A stretch of 64,000 bases of DNA from Pseudomonas sp. PSKL.D1 (GCF_028898945.1 NZ_CP118607.1:3396001-3460000), one strand, 5' to 3'. Positions 34,286 to 44,659 are shown, counted from the first letter of the stretch. The notes: generated by a model not told the origin, from the letters alone. A program made the numbers and translations.

Positions 34286-34827
34286 ATTTTTTAGACCTCA
34301 TAGGAAAAGGCATAGAAAAGTCCAACACTTCCAAAGCCGCCTCTCGAGAAGTTGAACTTGTCTTCAAAGAGCTGAACACTCAACTCCAAGAGTTTCGACC
34401 TTTCCCCCTTAAGCTGTACAGATCCACTTCCACGATGCAAAACTTAGCGCTTACTCTCGGAAAATTGCATAACGCTGAGCATGAGTACCTTCCGGAGGAC
34501 CAACTCCACCTGTCAGCAGAGCTTTACGAAAATACTTTTGCAATAGAAACCGTTGCAGGTTGGAGACAGCACATAGATGGCTATCCGTGCACGCTCAAAT
34601 TTAGCGGGCAAGAAATATCATGTTTCAATAAAAAAGAATTACTCTCTGCCATTTCAGAGCTTTTGACATCCATCTCATTTGGAAATGCAGTTAACAATCT
34701 CATAGAACGATCAAAAAACAAAAAATCAGAAACACCGCCCCCGCATGATTCGGCACCCACCCCCAATAAAAAAACCGCCAAGAAGCCTACTCGTAAAAAG
34801 CCGGAGGACCACAGTCCATCAATGTAA
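34282..34827 (+). CDS. Hypothetical protein with basic Lys/Pro-rich tail, partner of the EEP protein
   Basis: A 181-residue protein I do not recognise. The first half is predicted helical (VELVFKELNTQLQEFRPFPL, then TLGKLHNAEHEYL), the middle has a small beta-like part (NTFAIETVAGWRQHI, YPCTLKFSGQEISCF) and the last 40 residues are low complexity, rich in Lys, Pro and Thr (KKTAKKPTRKKPE), as in nucleic-acid-binding tails. It starts on the ATGA that ends the EEP gene. Codon use is A+T-rich (22 G+C in 60 at 34681-34740). No signal or membrane segment. Role unknown; the coupling suggests it works with the nuclease. Confidence 0.7.
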   Translation: MNFLDLIGKGIEKSNTSKAASREVELVFKELNTQLQEFRPFPLKLYRSTSTMQNLALTLGKLHNAEHEYLPEDQLHLSAELYENTFAIETVAGWRQHIDGYPCTLKFSGQEISCFNKKELLSAISELLTSISFGNAVNNLIERSKNKKSETPPPHDSAPTPNKKTAKKPTRKKPEDHSPSM

Positions 34828-34842
34828 ATGACTGTCAATTTC

Positions 34843-34885
34843 GAAAGGCTGCTGCACCTGTCAGCGTAGACGCGGCAGCAGCCCT
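34843..34885. terminator. Terminator between the A+T-rich pair and the methyltransferase gene
   Basis: GGCTGCTGC (34843-34851) pairs with GCAGCAGCC (34871-34879), with an inner loop of about 19 bases, followed by CTTCAGTGTTTTCTTTTT. It lies between converging genes and could serve both. Confidence 0.72.
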
Positions 34886-34899
34886 TCAGTGTTTTCTTT

Positions 34900-35946
34900 T
34901 TACTTTCGTACCTCCAGAATCAGATTAAACGGCGTCTGCTTCGCACGCCGGAACTGCGTGAACCCTGCCTCCTCGAACACCGCCCGCAACCGCGCCTCCC
35001 CTGCCTGTGCGCCCAGCCCCAATCCCACTTCCTGCGACAACGAATTCGGCGTGCAGATAAACGTCGACGCCGCATAGAACAACCGCCCTACCGGCGTCAG
35101 GTTGCCATCCAGCGAATCCTCGGCATAGGGTTCCACCAACATCACCGTGCCATCTGCCTTCAGCGCACGATACGCATGCCGGGCTGCCCCCACCGGGTCA
35201 CCCATGTCATGCAGGCAATCGAAGAAACACACCAGGTCATGGTCATGGCCCGGGTAATCCTTGGCCGATGCTTTCTGGAAACTCACCCGCCCCTCAAGCC
35301 CGGCTTCGCGCGCGCGCTCGCTGGCCGTGGTGATCGACGGCCCATGGTAGTCATACCCCATGAATTTCGACGCTGGAAACGCCTGGGCCATGACCAGCGT
35401 CGAGGCACCGTGCCCGCAACCCACGTCCGCCACTTTGGCACCGGCGTTGAGCTTACCCACCACACCCTCCAGCGCTGGTAGCCAATCAGCCACCAGAAAT
35501 GTCCGGTAGCCGGGGCGGAAGAATCGCTCGGTGCCACTGAACATGCACGGGTGATGATCGCCCCAGGCCAGCCCGCCATCGCCGCGCATGGCGGCCACCA
35601 GCTTGTCCTTGTCGTGGAACAGCGCCGCCACCACCGCAGCGCCACCGGCCATGTAGGCCGGTGAATCTTCCAGCGCCAGCGCCATGGCCTGCTCTGGCGG
35701 CAGCACGAACTGCCCCTTTTCGTGGACCATGTAGCCCGATGCCGCCTGGGCATTGAGCCACTCGCGCACCAGGCGCGGGTGGCAACCGGTTTTGGCCGCC
35801 AACGCCTCCGGTGTGGTCGGCAGGCTGTCGGCCATGGCCCGGTACAGGCCCAGTTCGTCACCCAGGATCACATTGGCCAAGGTCGCCGCCGCGCCCATGT
35901 CATTGACCAGCTTGCCCATGAAATCGTGAAGCTTTGCCTCGTCCAT
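34900..35946 (-). CDS. Class I SAM-dependent methyltransferase with N-terminal winged-helix-like domain
   Basis: The 348-residue protein has an N-terminal helical dimerisation/winged-helix region (LGLYRAMADSLPTTPEALAAKTGCHPRLVREWL) like the O-methyltransferase and Rv2258c-type enzymes, then a Rossmann methyltransferase domain: VADVGCGHGASTLVMAQAFP (motif I), GYDYHGPSI (motif II) and DLVCFFDCLHDMGDP (post-I). Substrate unknown. It is transcribed toward the A+T-rich insert and away from the frameshifted gene. Confidence 0.87.
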   Translation of the reverse strand: MDEAKLHDFMGKLVNDMGAAATLANVILGDELGLYRAMADSLPTTPEALAAKTGCHPRLVREWLNAQAASGYMVHEKGQFVLPPEQAMALALEDSPAYMAGGAAVVAALFHDKDKLVAAMRGDGGLAWGDHHPCMFSGTERFFRPGYRTFLVADWLPALEGVVGKLNAGAKVADVGCGHGASTLVMAQAFPASKFMGYDYHGPSITTASERAREAGLEGRVSFQKASAKDYPGHDHDLVCFFDCLHDMGDPVGAARHAYRALKADGTVMLVEPYAEDSLDGNLTPVGRLFYAASTFICTPNSLSQEVGLGLGAQAGEARLRAVFEEAGFTQFRRAKQTPFNLILEVRK

Positions 35947-36184
35947 GACCTGCCCTCCTCTGCAAGAAGGCCACCGTCAGCGAGGGAGTCCGGCCCGAGG
36001 GGGCGGTGGTCGGGTAAAGTTGGACTTGCAGCCAGCACTCCGTCTGCAAGTTGAATGTAAGTTTAGATGTCTGAATCAAGCTGAAGCGGGATTTGGACTA
36101 CAACATGCCTTGGGATTCTTACCCTGCTTCTCGGCCCATTCTGATACTGAATCGCAATAACATCATCAGCCTGTCACCAAGGCG

Positions 36185-36741
36185 ATGAAGCACTCAATGC
36201 ACCACGAATATCTGGCCGAACTCATCGGCTTCAAGCATGCCGCCCGAGATCAGGCAGCAAGCGAAACCTTGCTCCTGAATGATCACCTCGGGCGAGCACT
36301 GAAAGTTGAGGAGATTGATCTGCAAGCGATTGAGGCTCATGAGTACTGGCACCCCAACCCGCATGATTTCGCCTGGCACCGCATCCCATTGTGGAAGGCC
36401 CGCAACGCTCACGCTGGTGCACTCGATATCGCCATCTGGTTCGAAGACCGACTGGCGGGGCTTTGCTGGGCATCACCGCAAGGCAGCAAGGAGAAAATCA
36501 TGGTGCTGTATCTGCAGCGCAACCCGGATAATACGCTGCCCACGCGCGGATACATCACCCCTTTATGCATGAGCGCTGTCCGCTACTACGCACTGCTGCT
36601 GGGTTTAAGGTGGGTGGTTGTGAAGACCCCCTCCCCGAGGCTCGTGTCGCTTATCATCTCGACGGCTTCCGGCAGGTCAAAGGCTTGGGCCTTGCCTATG
36701 ATCTGTCAGGTATTTATGCTGCATCCAATCAAGAGGGTTGA
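36185..36741 (+). pseudogene. Frameshifted conserved gene (acyltransferase-like), disrupted near 36625
   Basis: The frame from 36185 reads a plausible protein up to about GLRWVVVK (near residue 146: NDHLGRALKVEEIDLQAIEA, HAGALDIAIWFEDRLAGLC, YLQRNPDNTLPTRGYITPLC). After the C-rich run at 36625-36636 (GACCCCCTCCCC) sense continues in the other frame as PLPEARVAYHLDGFRQVKGL, LAYDLSGIYAASNQEG and a stop at 36739-36741. A single lost base (or two extra) explains this. The C-terminal pattern resembles the end of small acyltransferases, but the family is not certain. In the unshifted frame translation runs on into the next gene, which would fuse two unrelated proteins; that reading is not credible. 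Sequencing error in the C run is the alternative. Confidence 0.6.
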
Positions 36742-36745
36742 CGTT

Positions 36746-36937
36746 ATGACAAACCAATCAGCCGATTTCAGCGAAAATGTTGCTCATTACAAGGCGATCG
36801 CTGAAAAGAAAATCGCTTTGCTACGTGAGTCTGCCCGGTTCAAGGGTTTTATCACCCAAGCAACCGTGGACGAATTCGCCAAGATAGAAGATTTCACCTA
36901 TGCAGGCCTGTCGCTGAAGGTCAGCAAAGCAACTTGA
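36746..36937 (+). CDS. Small hypothetical protein, 63 residues
   Basis: ATG at 36746 with GAGGG about 9 bases before it. The protein (MTNQSADFSENVAHYKAIA ... GLSLKVSKAT) is short, charged and helical, without signal or known domain. It begins 5 bp after the restored stop of the preceding frameshifted gene, so the two probably formed an operon. A GACGCTGG/CCAGCGTC hairpin (36946-36973) follows. Confidence 0.62.
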   Translation: MTNQSADFSENVAHYKAIAEKKIALLRESARFKGFITQATVDEFAKIEDFTYAGLSLKVSKAT

Positions 36938-36945
36938 TACCGTTG

Positions 36946-36973
36946 ACGCTGGCACGAAGCAGTACCAGCGTCG
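36946..36973. terminator. Hairpin after the 63-residue gene
   Basis: GACGCTGG, loop CACGAAGCAGTA, CCAGCGTC: an eight-pair stem close after the stop, without a T run. Confidence 0.5.
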
Positions 36974-36980
36974 TTGTCAC

Positions 36981-37013
36981 GAAAGATCAGGTTCGATTCC
37001 TGTCGTCGCACCC
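36981..37013 (+). other. tRNA 3'-end-like remnant
   Basis: GATCAGGTTCGATTCCTGTC looks like a T arm (stem CAGG/CCTG around TTCGATT) followed by an acceptor-like GTCGCACC. The upstream bases do not fold into the rest of a tRNA, so this is not a functional gene. It may be a leftover attachment site from an integrated element, or chance. Confidence 0.3.
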
Positions 37014-37039
37014 TTTCCAACAGTGCGCGATCTGCCTGA

Positions 37040-38617
37040 CTATGGAGTTACTCCACCTGTCGGCGGATTCAGCTGCAACACCTCATTGGTATACGCCCAC
37101 TCCTTCAACACCTCATCCGGGTGGTCATTCAGGCGCATGCCATACGACGGCACGATCTGCTTGATCTTTGCCTGCCACTCGGGCGTTGCCACCTTGTCCT
37201 TGAACACCTTGTTCAGCAAATCGAGCATGATCGGCGGGGCCGTCGAGGCGCCCGGCGATGCGCCGAGCAGGCCAGCGATGCTGCCGTCTTTGGACGTGAC
37301 GATCTCGGTCCCCAGCTTGAGCACGCCGCCCTGGCTGTCGTCCTTTTTGATGATCTGCACCCGCTGCCCCGCCTGCCACAAGCGCCAGTCCTCTTTCTTC
37401 GCCTCCGGGAAGTAGGTTTGCAGCGCTTCGAAACGGTCGTCGTCCGACTGCAGCACCTGGCCGATCAGGTACTGCACCAGGTCGAACTCGCGCACGCCCA
37501 CACGCACCATCGGCCAGGTATTGTGGATACTGGCGCTGGCGAACAGGTCCAGCAGCGAGCCCTGTTTCAGGAACTTGGTCGAGAACGTGGCAAATGGCCC
37601 GAACAGGATCATCCGTTTGCCATCGAGCACGCGGGTGTCCAGGTGCGGCACCGACATGGGCGGGGCACCGGTGGCGGCAATGCCGTAGGCCTTGGCCATG
37701 TGGCGCTGGGCGATGGCCGGGTTGTCGGTAACCAGGAACGAACCACCCACCGGGAAGCCGGCGTAATCCTTGGCTTCGTCGATGCCGGACTTTTGCAGCA
37801 AAGGCAGCGCCGCACCGCCAGCGCCAATGAACAGGAACTTGGCATCGGTGGTGGCCTTGGTGCCGTCCTTGAGGTTTTTGTACTCGACGTGCCACGAACC
37901 GTCATCGTTGCGGGTGATGCCCTCTACCTCGCTGGACAATTTCAGGTCAAAATTCGGCCGGGTTTGCAGGTAGCCCACATATTGGCGGGTGATTTCGCCG
38001 AAGTTCACGTCCGTGCCAATGGGCGTCCAGGTAACCGCCAGTTTCTGGTTGGGGTCACGGCCTTCCATCATCAGCGGCACCCACTTGGCGATCTGCGCGT
38101 GGTCCTCGGAATACTGCATGGGCTTGAACAGCGGGCTGGCCTGCAGGGCCTCGTAGCGCTTTTTCAGGAAGCGAATGTTGTCATCACCCCACACAAAGCT
38201 CATGTGCGGCGTGGTGTTGATGAACGAATGGGGGTTCTTGAGTACGCCCTGGCGCACTTGCCAGGCAAGGAACTGGCGGGTTATCTGGAACGACTCGTTG
38301 ATCTCCACGGCCTTGCTGATGTCGATCTTGCCGTCCTTTTCAGGGGTGTAGTTCAGCTCAGCGAGGGCCGAGTGGCCGGTACCGGCGTTGTTCCAGCCGT
38401 TGGAGCTTTCCTCAGCCACCTTGTCCAGGCGCTCGACCATCTGTATCGACCAGCCCGGCTCCAGCTCGTTGAGCCACACGGCCAGGGTGGAACTCATGAT
38501 GCCGCCGCCCACCACCAGAACATCGACTTTCCTGCTCTCGGCGGCCTGGGCGCCAAACATGCTCCAGGCCAGCGTGAAACCGGCCAGCGCCAGCTTCGAT
38601 CTGAGCGTGATCCTCAT
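37040..38617 (-). CDS. mqo: Malate:quinone oxidoreductase with N-terminal signal/anchor
   Basis: From the ATG at 38617 the protein has 525 residues. It oxidises malate to oxaloacetate and passes electrons to quinone, using FAD. The FAD loop is in [19 protein letters not shown], and [23 protein letters not shown] is the family signature. The first 25 residues ([20 protein letters not shown]...AQAAES) form a signal-like or anchor segment that most Mqo proteins lack; it may bind the enzyme to the membrane. P. putida strains carry several mqo paralogues. It stands alone. Confidence 0.92.
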   Translation of the reverse strand: MRITLRSKLALAGFTLAWSMFGAQAAESRKVDVLVVGGGIMSSTLAVWLNELEPGWSIQMVERLDKVAEESSNGWNNAGTGHSALAELNYTPEKDGKIDISKAVEINESFQITRQFLAWQVRQGVLKNPHSFINTTPHMSFVWGDDNIRFLKKRYEALQASPLFKPMQYSEDHAQIAKWVPLMMEGRDPNQKLAVTWTPIGTDVNFGEITRQYVGYLQTRPNFDLKLSSEVEGITRNDDGSWHVEYKNLKDGTKATTDAKFLFIGAGGAALPLLQKSGIDEAKDYAGFPVGGSFLVTDNPAIAQRHMAKAYGIAATGAPPMSVPHLDTRVLDGKRMILFGPFATFSTKFLKQGSLLDLFASASIHNTWPMVRVGVREFDLVQYLIGQVLQSDDDRFEALQTYFPEAKKEDWRLWQAGQRVQIIKKDDSQGGVLKLGTEIVTSKDGSIAGLLGASPGASTAPPIMLDLLNKVFKDKVATPEWQAKIKQIVPSYGMRLNDHPDEVLKEWAYTNEVLQLNPPTGGVTP

Positions 38618-38758
38618 GTTACCTCCTACGCCTGATGTAATCCGTGAAGTTCTGATCAAGCGTAGCTGACGGATTTGCTCAGGTATTTACGAGAGACGGC
38701 TTGCATTCGGCAATGACTCAAAATACTGTATGAATATTCAGTACCTCGAGACAGCCCC

Positions 38759-39975
<1,217 letters not shown>

Positions 39976-39979
<4 letters not shown>

Positions 39980-40812
39980 TCGCACTCAATTGCGATGACC
40001 TGTTCGGCACTTGGCGCGACCAGGCGCGGACATTGCTGGGGCATGGTATAGACCCCGCCGAGGTGAGCTGGGCGCAAGGCCCGATGGACGACCTGCTGGC
40101 TGTGCCGGCCCCATTGCCTGATGGGCCGGCCCCCTTCCGCGCCAAAGTACCCGCGGCCCTGCTGACCCTGCTGGAGCAAGCCGCCCGCTACCGCGGTGAA
40201 CAACGCTGGAACCTGCTGTACGAAGTGCTTTGGCGGGTGGCCCATGGCGACCGTACGGCCATGCTGGCAGGTGATCGCCTTGGCAGCGAACTGCACCGGC
40301 GTATCAAGCAGGTCAGCCGCGAGGCCCACCATTTGCACGCCTTCGTGCGGTTTGTGCCGTTACCGGAACCTGTGGCTGCACAGTTACAACTGGACATGGT
40401 TGCCTACCACGAGCCCGCCCACGACATTCTGCACAGCGCCAGCGCGCACTTTGCCGATCGCCTGGGGCGCCTGCGCTGGCTGATTGCCACGCCGCAGGAT
40501 GGCATCCGCTTCGATGGCGAGCGCTTCGACTATCAACGCCACTGCCCTGAGCCCTGGCGGCAATGGGCACGTAACGCCGACGACCCCGGCGCCGAACTGT
40601 GGCGTACTTATTACCGCCACACGTTCAACCCCGCCCGCTTGAACCCCGACGCCTTGCGCCTGCACATGCCGGGGCGATTCTGGCGGCACTTGCCTGAAGG
40701 CATGCTGATTCCACAACTCGAAGGCTTGGCCCGGCAAGGCAAGCAACGAGACGGCCAGGCGCTGGAAGTGGGCATGCAGCGCGGGAAGCAGATTAATCAT
40801 TCCGAGCGTTAA
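39976..40812 (+). CDS. TIGR03915/DUF4130-type partner of the radical SAM protein
   Basis: With the ATG at 39976 the protein has 278 residues. QRWNLLYEVLWRVAHGDRTAML, RIKQVSREAHHLHAFVRF and the YHEPAHDILHSASAHFADRL block are the marks of the TIGR03915 (SAM_7_link/DUF4130) family, which is found next to the radical SAM protein and is fused to a uracil-DNA-glycosylase-like domain in other bacteria. Here no glycosylase domain is fused. The ATGA overlap means the two are made together. The pair is believed to act on DNA, but no reaction is established. Confidence 0.9.
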
Positions 40813-40895
40813 ACCCGCTGGTTTCCACGAATGTGAAAATTTTGTAAAAAAATTTGGCATACCACCTTCCAACGTGCGACGCATCCTGACACACT

Positions 40896-40914
40896 GATTG
40901 CGAATTGTTCTCAT
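40896..40914. promoter_or_regulatory. Fur box upstream of the TonB-dependent receptor
   Basis: GATTGCGAATTGTTCTCAT fits the pseudomonad Fur box (interrupted GATAAT/ATTATC repeats, here G-ATTG-CGAAT-TGTTCTCAT) and lies 41 bp before the receptor ATG, where iron repression is expected. Confidence 0.65.
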
Positions 40915-40954
40915 GCGCTCTTCCATTAACAATCAGTAACAGGATTTGCCAATC

Positions 40955-43129
40955 ATGTCGTTGCCGCTCGCGCCCACGCGCTCGCTCCCTGCCCGCAATC
41001 TCCTCGCCCTTGCCGTGTGCATGGCCATCACCGCCCCGGCCTTGGCCGAAGAACCCGGTAAACAGCCCGAGACGCTGGAATTGGGCGCAACCGAGATCAG
41101 TTCCGATGCATTGGGCAGTACCACCGAAAACACGGGGTCCTACACCACAGGCAGCATGTCGACGGCCACCAAGCTGCCGCTGAGCCTGCGTGAAACCCCA
41201 CAGGCAGTGACCGTGATCACCCGCCAGCGCATGGACGACCAGGCCATGACCAGCATCAACGACGTGGTCGCCGCCACCCCTGGCCTGTTCCTCGACTATT
41301 CCAGCGGCCCGGGCCGGCAAACCTATACCGCACGCGGCTTCGACATCGACAACCTGATGTATGACGGCATTCCCAGCGGCTACCAAGGCTGGACCGTCGG
41401 CGCGCAGCCGAACCTGGCAATGTTCGACCGGGTCGAGATCGTGCGCGGCGCTACAGGCCTGGTAACCGGCTCCGGCAACCCTTCGGCGGCGATCAACCTG
41501 GTGCGCAAGCGCCCGCTGGCCGAGCAGAAGGTCACCCTCACCGGCGCTGCCGGCAGCTGGGACAACTACCGCGGCGAAGTGGACGCCTCCAGCCCGCTCA
41601 ACGACAGCGGCACGCTGCGTGGCCGGGTGGTGGCCTCGTACCGCGACGCCAACAGCTTCATCGATGACGTGGAAGAAGACCACGGCCTGTTCTACGCCGT
41701 GACCGAGGCCGACCTCTCCGAAGACACCCTGCTGACTGTCGGCTTCTCCCACCAGAAGGACAAGACCAACTACTTCTGGGGCGCCATGCCCACTGCCTTG
41801 AACGGCCACCACCTGGACTTCTCGCGCTCCTACAACCCAGGCACCGACTGGGAGAACAAGGACCAGGAGATCAACACCGTGTTCGCCGAGGTGCGCCAGC
41901 GCCTGGCCAACGACTGGAAGCTGCAGGTCAACGCCAACTATTCCGAGCAGAACGCAACCTTCACCGGCTCCTACCAATCGCGCTGGGCAGGCCTGCAAGC
42001 GCCGCTGTCGCGCACCGTCTACCAGTCCAGACACCAGGAAAACCAGGCCGGTGTTGATGGCTTCCTCAGCGGCCCGTTCGAGGCCTTCGGCCGCACCCAC
42101 GAGTTGGTGGTGGGCGCCAGCAAGCGCATCTACGACATGGACACCCGCAACTACAGCCCCTACGACACCAACTACCCGCTCGACGGCGGCAAGCCGGACT
42201 TCGTGCACACCGGCAACAGCCGCGCGGTGACTACCCAGGACGGTGTGTACATGACCACCCGCCTGAGCCTGGCCGACCCGCTGAAGCTGATCCTGGGTGG
42301 CCGCCTGGACTGGTACGACTACGACGACAAGGAAAGCTCCACCGCCGACTACAAGGTCACCCGCAACGTCACCCGCTACGCTGGCCTGATCTACGACCTG
42401 GACGACCACCACTCGGTGTACGTGAGCTACAGCGACATCTTCAACCCGCAGAGCTACAAGGATGCTTCCGGTAGCCCGATCAAACCGATCGAAGGCAAAA
42501 ACTACGAAATCGGCTTGAAAGGCGAGTACTTCGATGGCGCCCTGAACGCCAGCATCGCACTGTTCCGCATCGATCAGGAAAACCGCGCCGTCTCGCAGAC
42601 CGACCTGAGCGGCTGCAGCGACCCGACCAACTGCTACGTCGCCTCCGGTGAAGTGCGCAGCCAGGGCGTCGACCTGGAACTGCAAGGCGCGCTGACGCCG
42701 AATTGGCAGGTGGGTGCCGGTTACACTTATGCCCGCGTGCACACCCTCAAGGATGCCGCCAACCCGACCAACGAGAACCAGCGCTTCGACACCGACACCC
42801 CGGAACACCAGTTCAAACTGTCGACCACCTACCGCCTGCAAGGCCCGCTGGAAAAGGCCCGCATCGGTGGCAACATCACCTGGCAAAGCCGCATCTACAA
42901 CGACTTCACCGTGGCTGACGGCAGTGAATACCGCCTGATCCAGGGATCCTACGCCATCACCAACCTGATGGCCGGGTACCAGGTGAACGAGCACCTGGAC
43001 TTGCAGGTAAACGCCAACAACGTGTTCGACCGCCATTACTACTCGGCCATCGCAGGCTCGGTGGATTACGCCGGCGACACCTGGGGCACGCCTCGCAACC
43101 TGATGCTGACCGCCAAGTACAGCTTCTGA
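40955..43129 (+). CDS. TonB-dependent siderophore receptor
   Basis: From the ATG at 40955 the protein has 724 residues: signal peptide ending MAITAPALAE, a plug domain with a TonB-box-like segment (LELGATEISSDA) and the conserved RETPQAVTVITRQRMDD, RGFDIDNLMYDGIPS and FDRVEIVRGATGL blocks, then a beta barrel ending in KYSF with the required C-terminal Phe. It imports ferric siderophores, of hydroxamate/FhuE-FpvA type by similarity; the exact ligand is not readable. There is no sigma/anti-sigma pair next to it and no signalling extension, so control by the upstream Fur box alone is likely. Confidence 0.93.
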   Translation: MSLPLAPTRSLPARNLLALAVCMAITAPALAEEPGKQPETLELGATEISSDALGSTTENTGSYTTGSMSTATKLPLSLRETPQAVTVITRQRMDDQAMTSINDVVAATPGLFLDYSSGPGRQTYTARGFDIDNLMYDGIPSGYQGWTVGAQPNLAMFDRVEIVRGATGLVTGSGNPSAAINLVRKRPLAEQKVTLTGAAGSWDNYRGEVDASSPLNDSGTLRGRVVASYRDANSFIDDVEEDHGLFYAVTEADLSEDTLLTVGFSHQKDKTNYFWGAMPTALNGHHLDFSRSYNPGTDWENKDQEINTVFAEVRQRLANDWKLQVNANYSEQNATFTGSYQSRWAGLQAPLSRTVYQSRHQENQAGVDGFLSGPFEAFGRTHELVVGASKRIYDMDTRNYSPYDTNYPLDGGKPDFVHTGNSRAVTTQDGVYMTTRLSLADPLKLILGGRLDWYDYDDKESSTADYKVTRNVTRYAGLIYDLDDHHSVYVSYSDIFNPQSYKDASGSPIKPIEGKNYEIGLKGEYFDGALNASIALFRIDQENRAVSQTDLSGCSDPTNCYVASGEVRSQGVDLELQGALTPNWQVGAGYTYARVHTLKDAANPTNENQRFDTDTPEHQFKLSTTYRLQGPLEKARIGGNITWQSRIYNDFTVADGSEYRLIQGSYAITNLMAGYQVNEHLDLQVNANNVFDRHYYSAIAGSVDYAGDTWGTPRNLMLTAKYSF

Positions 43130-43219
43130 GTTGACCCGGCGCAGGGACGCGCCGCATCCGCATGGCATACTGAGCGCAGGCCACGGCCACTCAGTCACAA
43201 TCCTGCAACAGGAACCGCC

Positions 43220-43723
43220 ATGCTCATCCGCCCTGAAACACCCGCCGACTACCCGGCCATCCGCGCCCTCACCCTGCAAGCCTTTACCAATCACCCCCAT
43301 CATGCACCCGGCCAGGCGCCAACCGAGCACCTGATCATCGAGCGCCTGCGCGAGCATGGCGCCTTGAGCCTGTCGTTGGTGGCCGAGGACGACACTGGCA
43401 TTGTCGGGCAGGTGAGCTTTTCGCCCGTGCGCATCGACGGTAACGACTGCGGCTGGTATGGGCTTGGGCCGATTGCCGTGGCGCCCGATCAGCAGCGGCA
43501 AGGTATCGGCGCAACGTTGATGAACGAGGGGCTGGCGAACATGCGCAAGCGCGGGGCCAAGGGCGTTGTGTTGCTGGGCGACCCCGCTTACTACCAACGC
43601 TTCGGTTTCAAGGCTTATCCGCAGTTGTGCTACCCGGGCGTGCCGCCCGAGTACTTCATGGCCGTGGCATTTGAAGGCGATGTGCCCAGCGGAACAGTCA
43701 CCTACGACGCCGCCTTCATGTAA
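43220..43723 (+). CDS. GNAT N-acetyltransferase, YhbS-like
   Basis: The 167-residue protein has the GNAT core: LIRPETPADYPAIRALTLQAF at the N-terminus and GLGPIAVAPDQQRQGIGATLMNEGL, the acetyl-CoA-binding loop (QxxGIG). LLGDPAYYQRFGF is typical of the YhbS branch. Substrate unknown. It is 90 bp after the receptor gene and its last codons overlap the LysR gene end, which converges on it by 8 bases. Confidence 0.9.
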   Translation: MLIRPETPADYPAIRALTLQAFTNHPHHAPGQAPTEHLIIERLREHGALSLSLVAEDDTGIVGQVSFSPVRIDGNDCGWYGLGPIAVAPDQQRQGIGATLMNEGLANMRKRGAKGVVLLGDPAYYQRFGFKAYPQLCYPGVPPEYFMAVAFEGDVPSGTVTYDAAFM

Positions 43724-44594
43724 CGGCCAGGCACAACTCCATGAACCGCGCCGCCGCCCGTGAAGGGGTGGCGGCGTGGGGCAGCAAAATGGAAAAGCGC
43801 CTCACCAGCGGCTCAGGTGTGATGCACAACCGCTTCAATGCCCCGTCCTCGTGGCGGATGGACATGGCCGAAACAAAGCCGATGCCCATGCCCGCGCGCA
43901 CCGCTTCCTTCACCCCTTCCACACCGGCGATTTCCAGCGCCACCCGCATGGCCACACCACTGCGCGCAAACGCCCGCTCGACAATCTGCCGCACGCCGGA
44001 ACCGCTTTCACGCAGCACCAGCGGATAATCACCAAGCGCCTGCAGGGTCACCTGCTCACCCTCTGCCAAAGCATGGCCTGCCGGCACGATGGCAACGATT
44101 TCATCTTCCTGCCAAGGCGTAACGCCCGTGCCCAACGGTAACTCCTGACCAGGCGGGCCCTCGATGAGGGCAATGTCGACATCACCCAGCGCGGCCACGA
44201 TTTCCGCCGTATTGCCATGGGAGGTGCTGACCTGCACGTCCGGGTAGCGGCCATGGAAATCGGCAATCAGGTACGGCAGCAGGTAACTGGCTGGCGTGGT
44301 ACTGGCGCCGATGCGCAAGGTTCCGCGTTCAAGGCCGCGCAAAGCATCACGCAGCGCCTGGGCCTGATGGAAGGTTTCACGCAGGCGCTGGGCATGGGCC
44401 AGCAGTTGCTCACCCGCCGCCGTCAGGCGCACACCCCGGCCTGCGCGTTGGTAAAGCGGTTCGCCAAAGGCCTCTTGCAGCACTTTGAGCTGGCCGGATA
44501 CCGCCGGCTGCGACAAGTGCAAGGCCTGCGCGGCATGGCTGATGTTGCCGTGCTCGGCAACGGTGGCGAATGTTATCAGCTGTTCTGGAGTCAT
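43716..44594 (-). CDS. LysR-family regulator (YeiE-like)
   Basis: A 292-residue regulator: helix-turn-helix in NISHAAQALHLSQPAVSGQLKVL and an effector domain with GTLRIGASTTPASYLLPYLI and the VEGVKEAVRAGMGIGFVS hinge. It is divergent from a YeiH-type gene, the arrangement of YeiE-YeiH in enterobacteria, where YeiE responds to sulfite. The 14-bp palindrome TTATAAGCTTATAA between them is a fitting LysR-type site. The sulfur-related role is inferred by family and position only. Confidence 0.86.
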   Translation of the reverse strand: MTPEQLITFATVAEHGNISHAAQALHLSQPAVSGQLKVLQEAFGEPLYQRAGRGVRLTAAGEQLLAHAQRLRETFHQAQALRDALRGLERGTLRIGASTTPASYLLPYLIADFHGRYPDVQVSTSHGNTAEIVAALGDVDIALIEGPPGQELPLGTGVTPWQEDEIVAIVPAGHALAEGEQVTLQALGDYPLVLRESGSGVRQIVERAFARSGVAMRVALEIAGVEGVKEAVRAGMGIGFVSAMSIRHEDGALKRLCITPEPLVRRFSILLPHAATPSRAAARFMELCLAVT

Positions 44595-44645
44595 TTTTGT
44601 AAAGTATCAGCTAAACGGATATTTGCCATTCCAAATGACGATTTT

Positions 44646-44659
44646 TTATAAGCTTATAA
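44646..44659. promoter_or_regulatory. LysR-type site between the regulator and yeiH
   Basis: TTATAAGCTTATAA is a perfect palindrome in the 110 bp gap, with an A+T-rich core of the T-N-A form used by LysR-type regulators. Confidence 0.68.

Noticed and set aside
33371-34827. Known defence system or toxin-antitoxin pair
   Set aside because: Neither protein matches a toxin, antitoxin or named defence family that I can recognise; kept as an open candidate in the findings, not as an annotation.
36185-36937. Single 250-residue protein through both the frameshifted gene and the next small gene
   Set aside because: Sense clearly changes frame at the C-rich run and a separate ATG with a ribosome site starts the 63-residue protein; the single frame is a by-product of the shift.
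36981-37013. Functional tRNA gene
   Set aside because: Only a T arm and acceptor-like 3' end are seen; no D arm, anticodon arm or 5' acceptor strand upstream.
40793-43597. A 934-codon leftward frame opposite the TonB receptor and GNAT genes
   Set aside because: Antisense shadow of a TonB receptor with intact signal, plug and C-terminal Phe; it also crosses the Fur box region.
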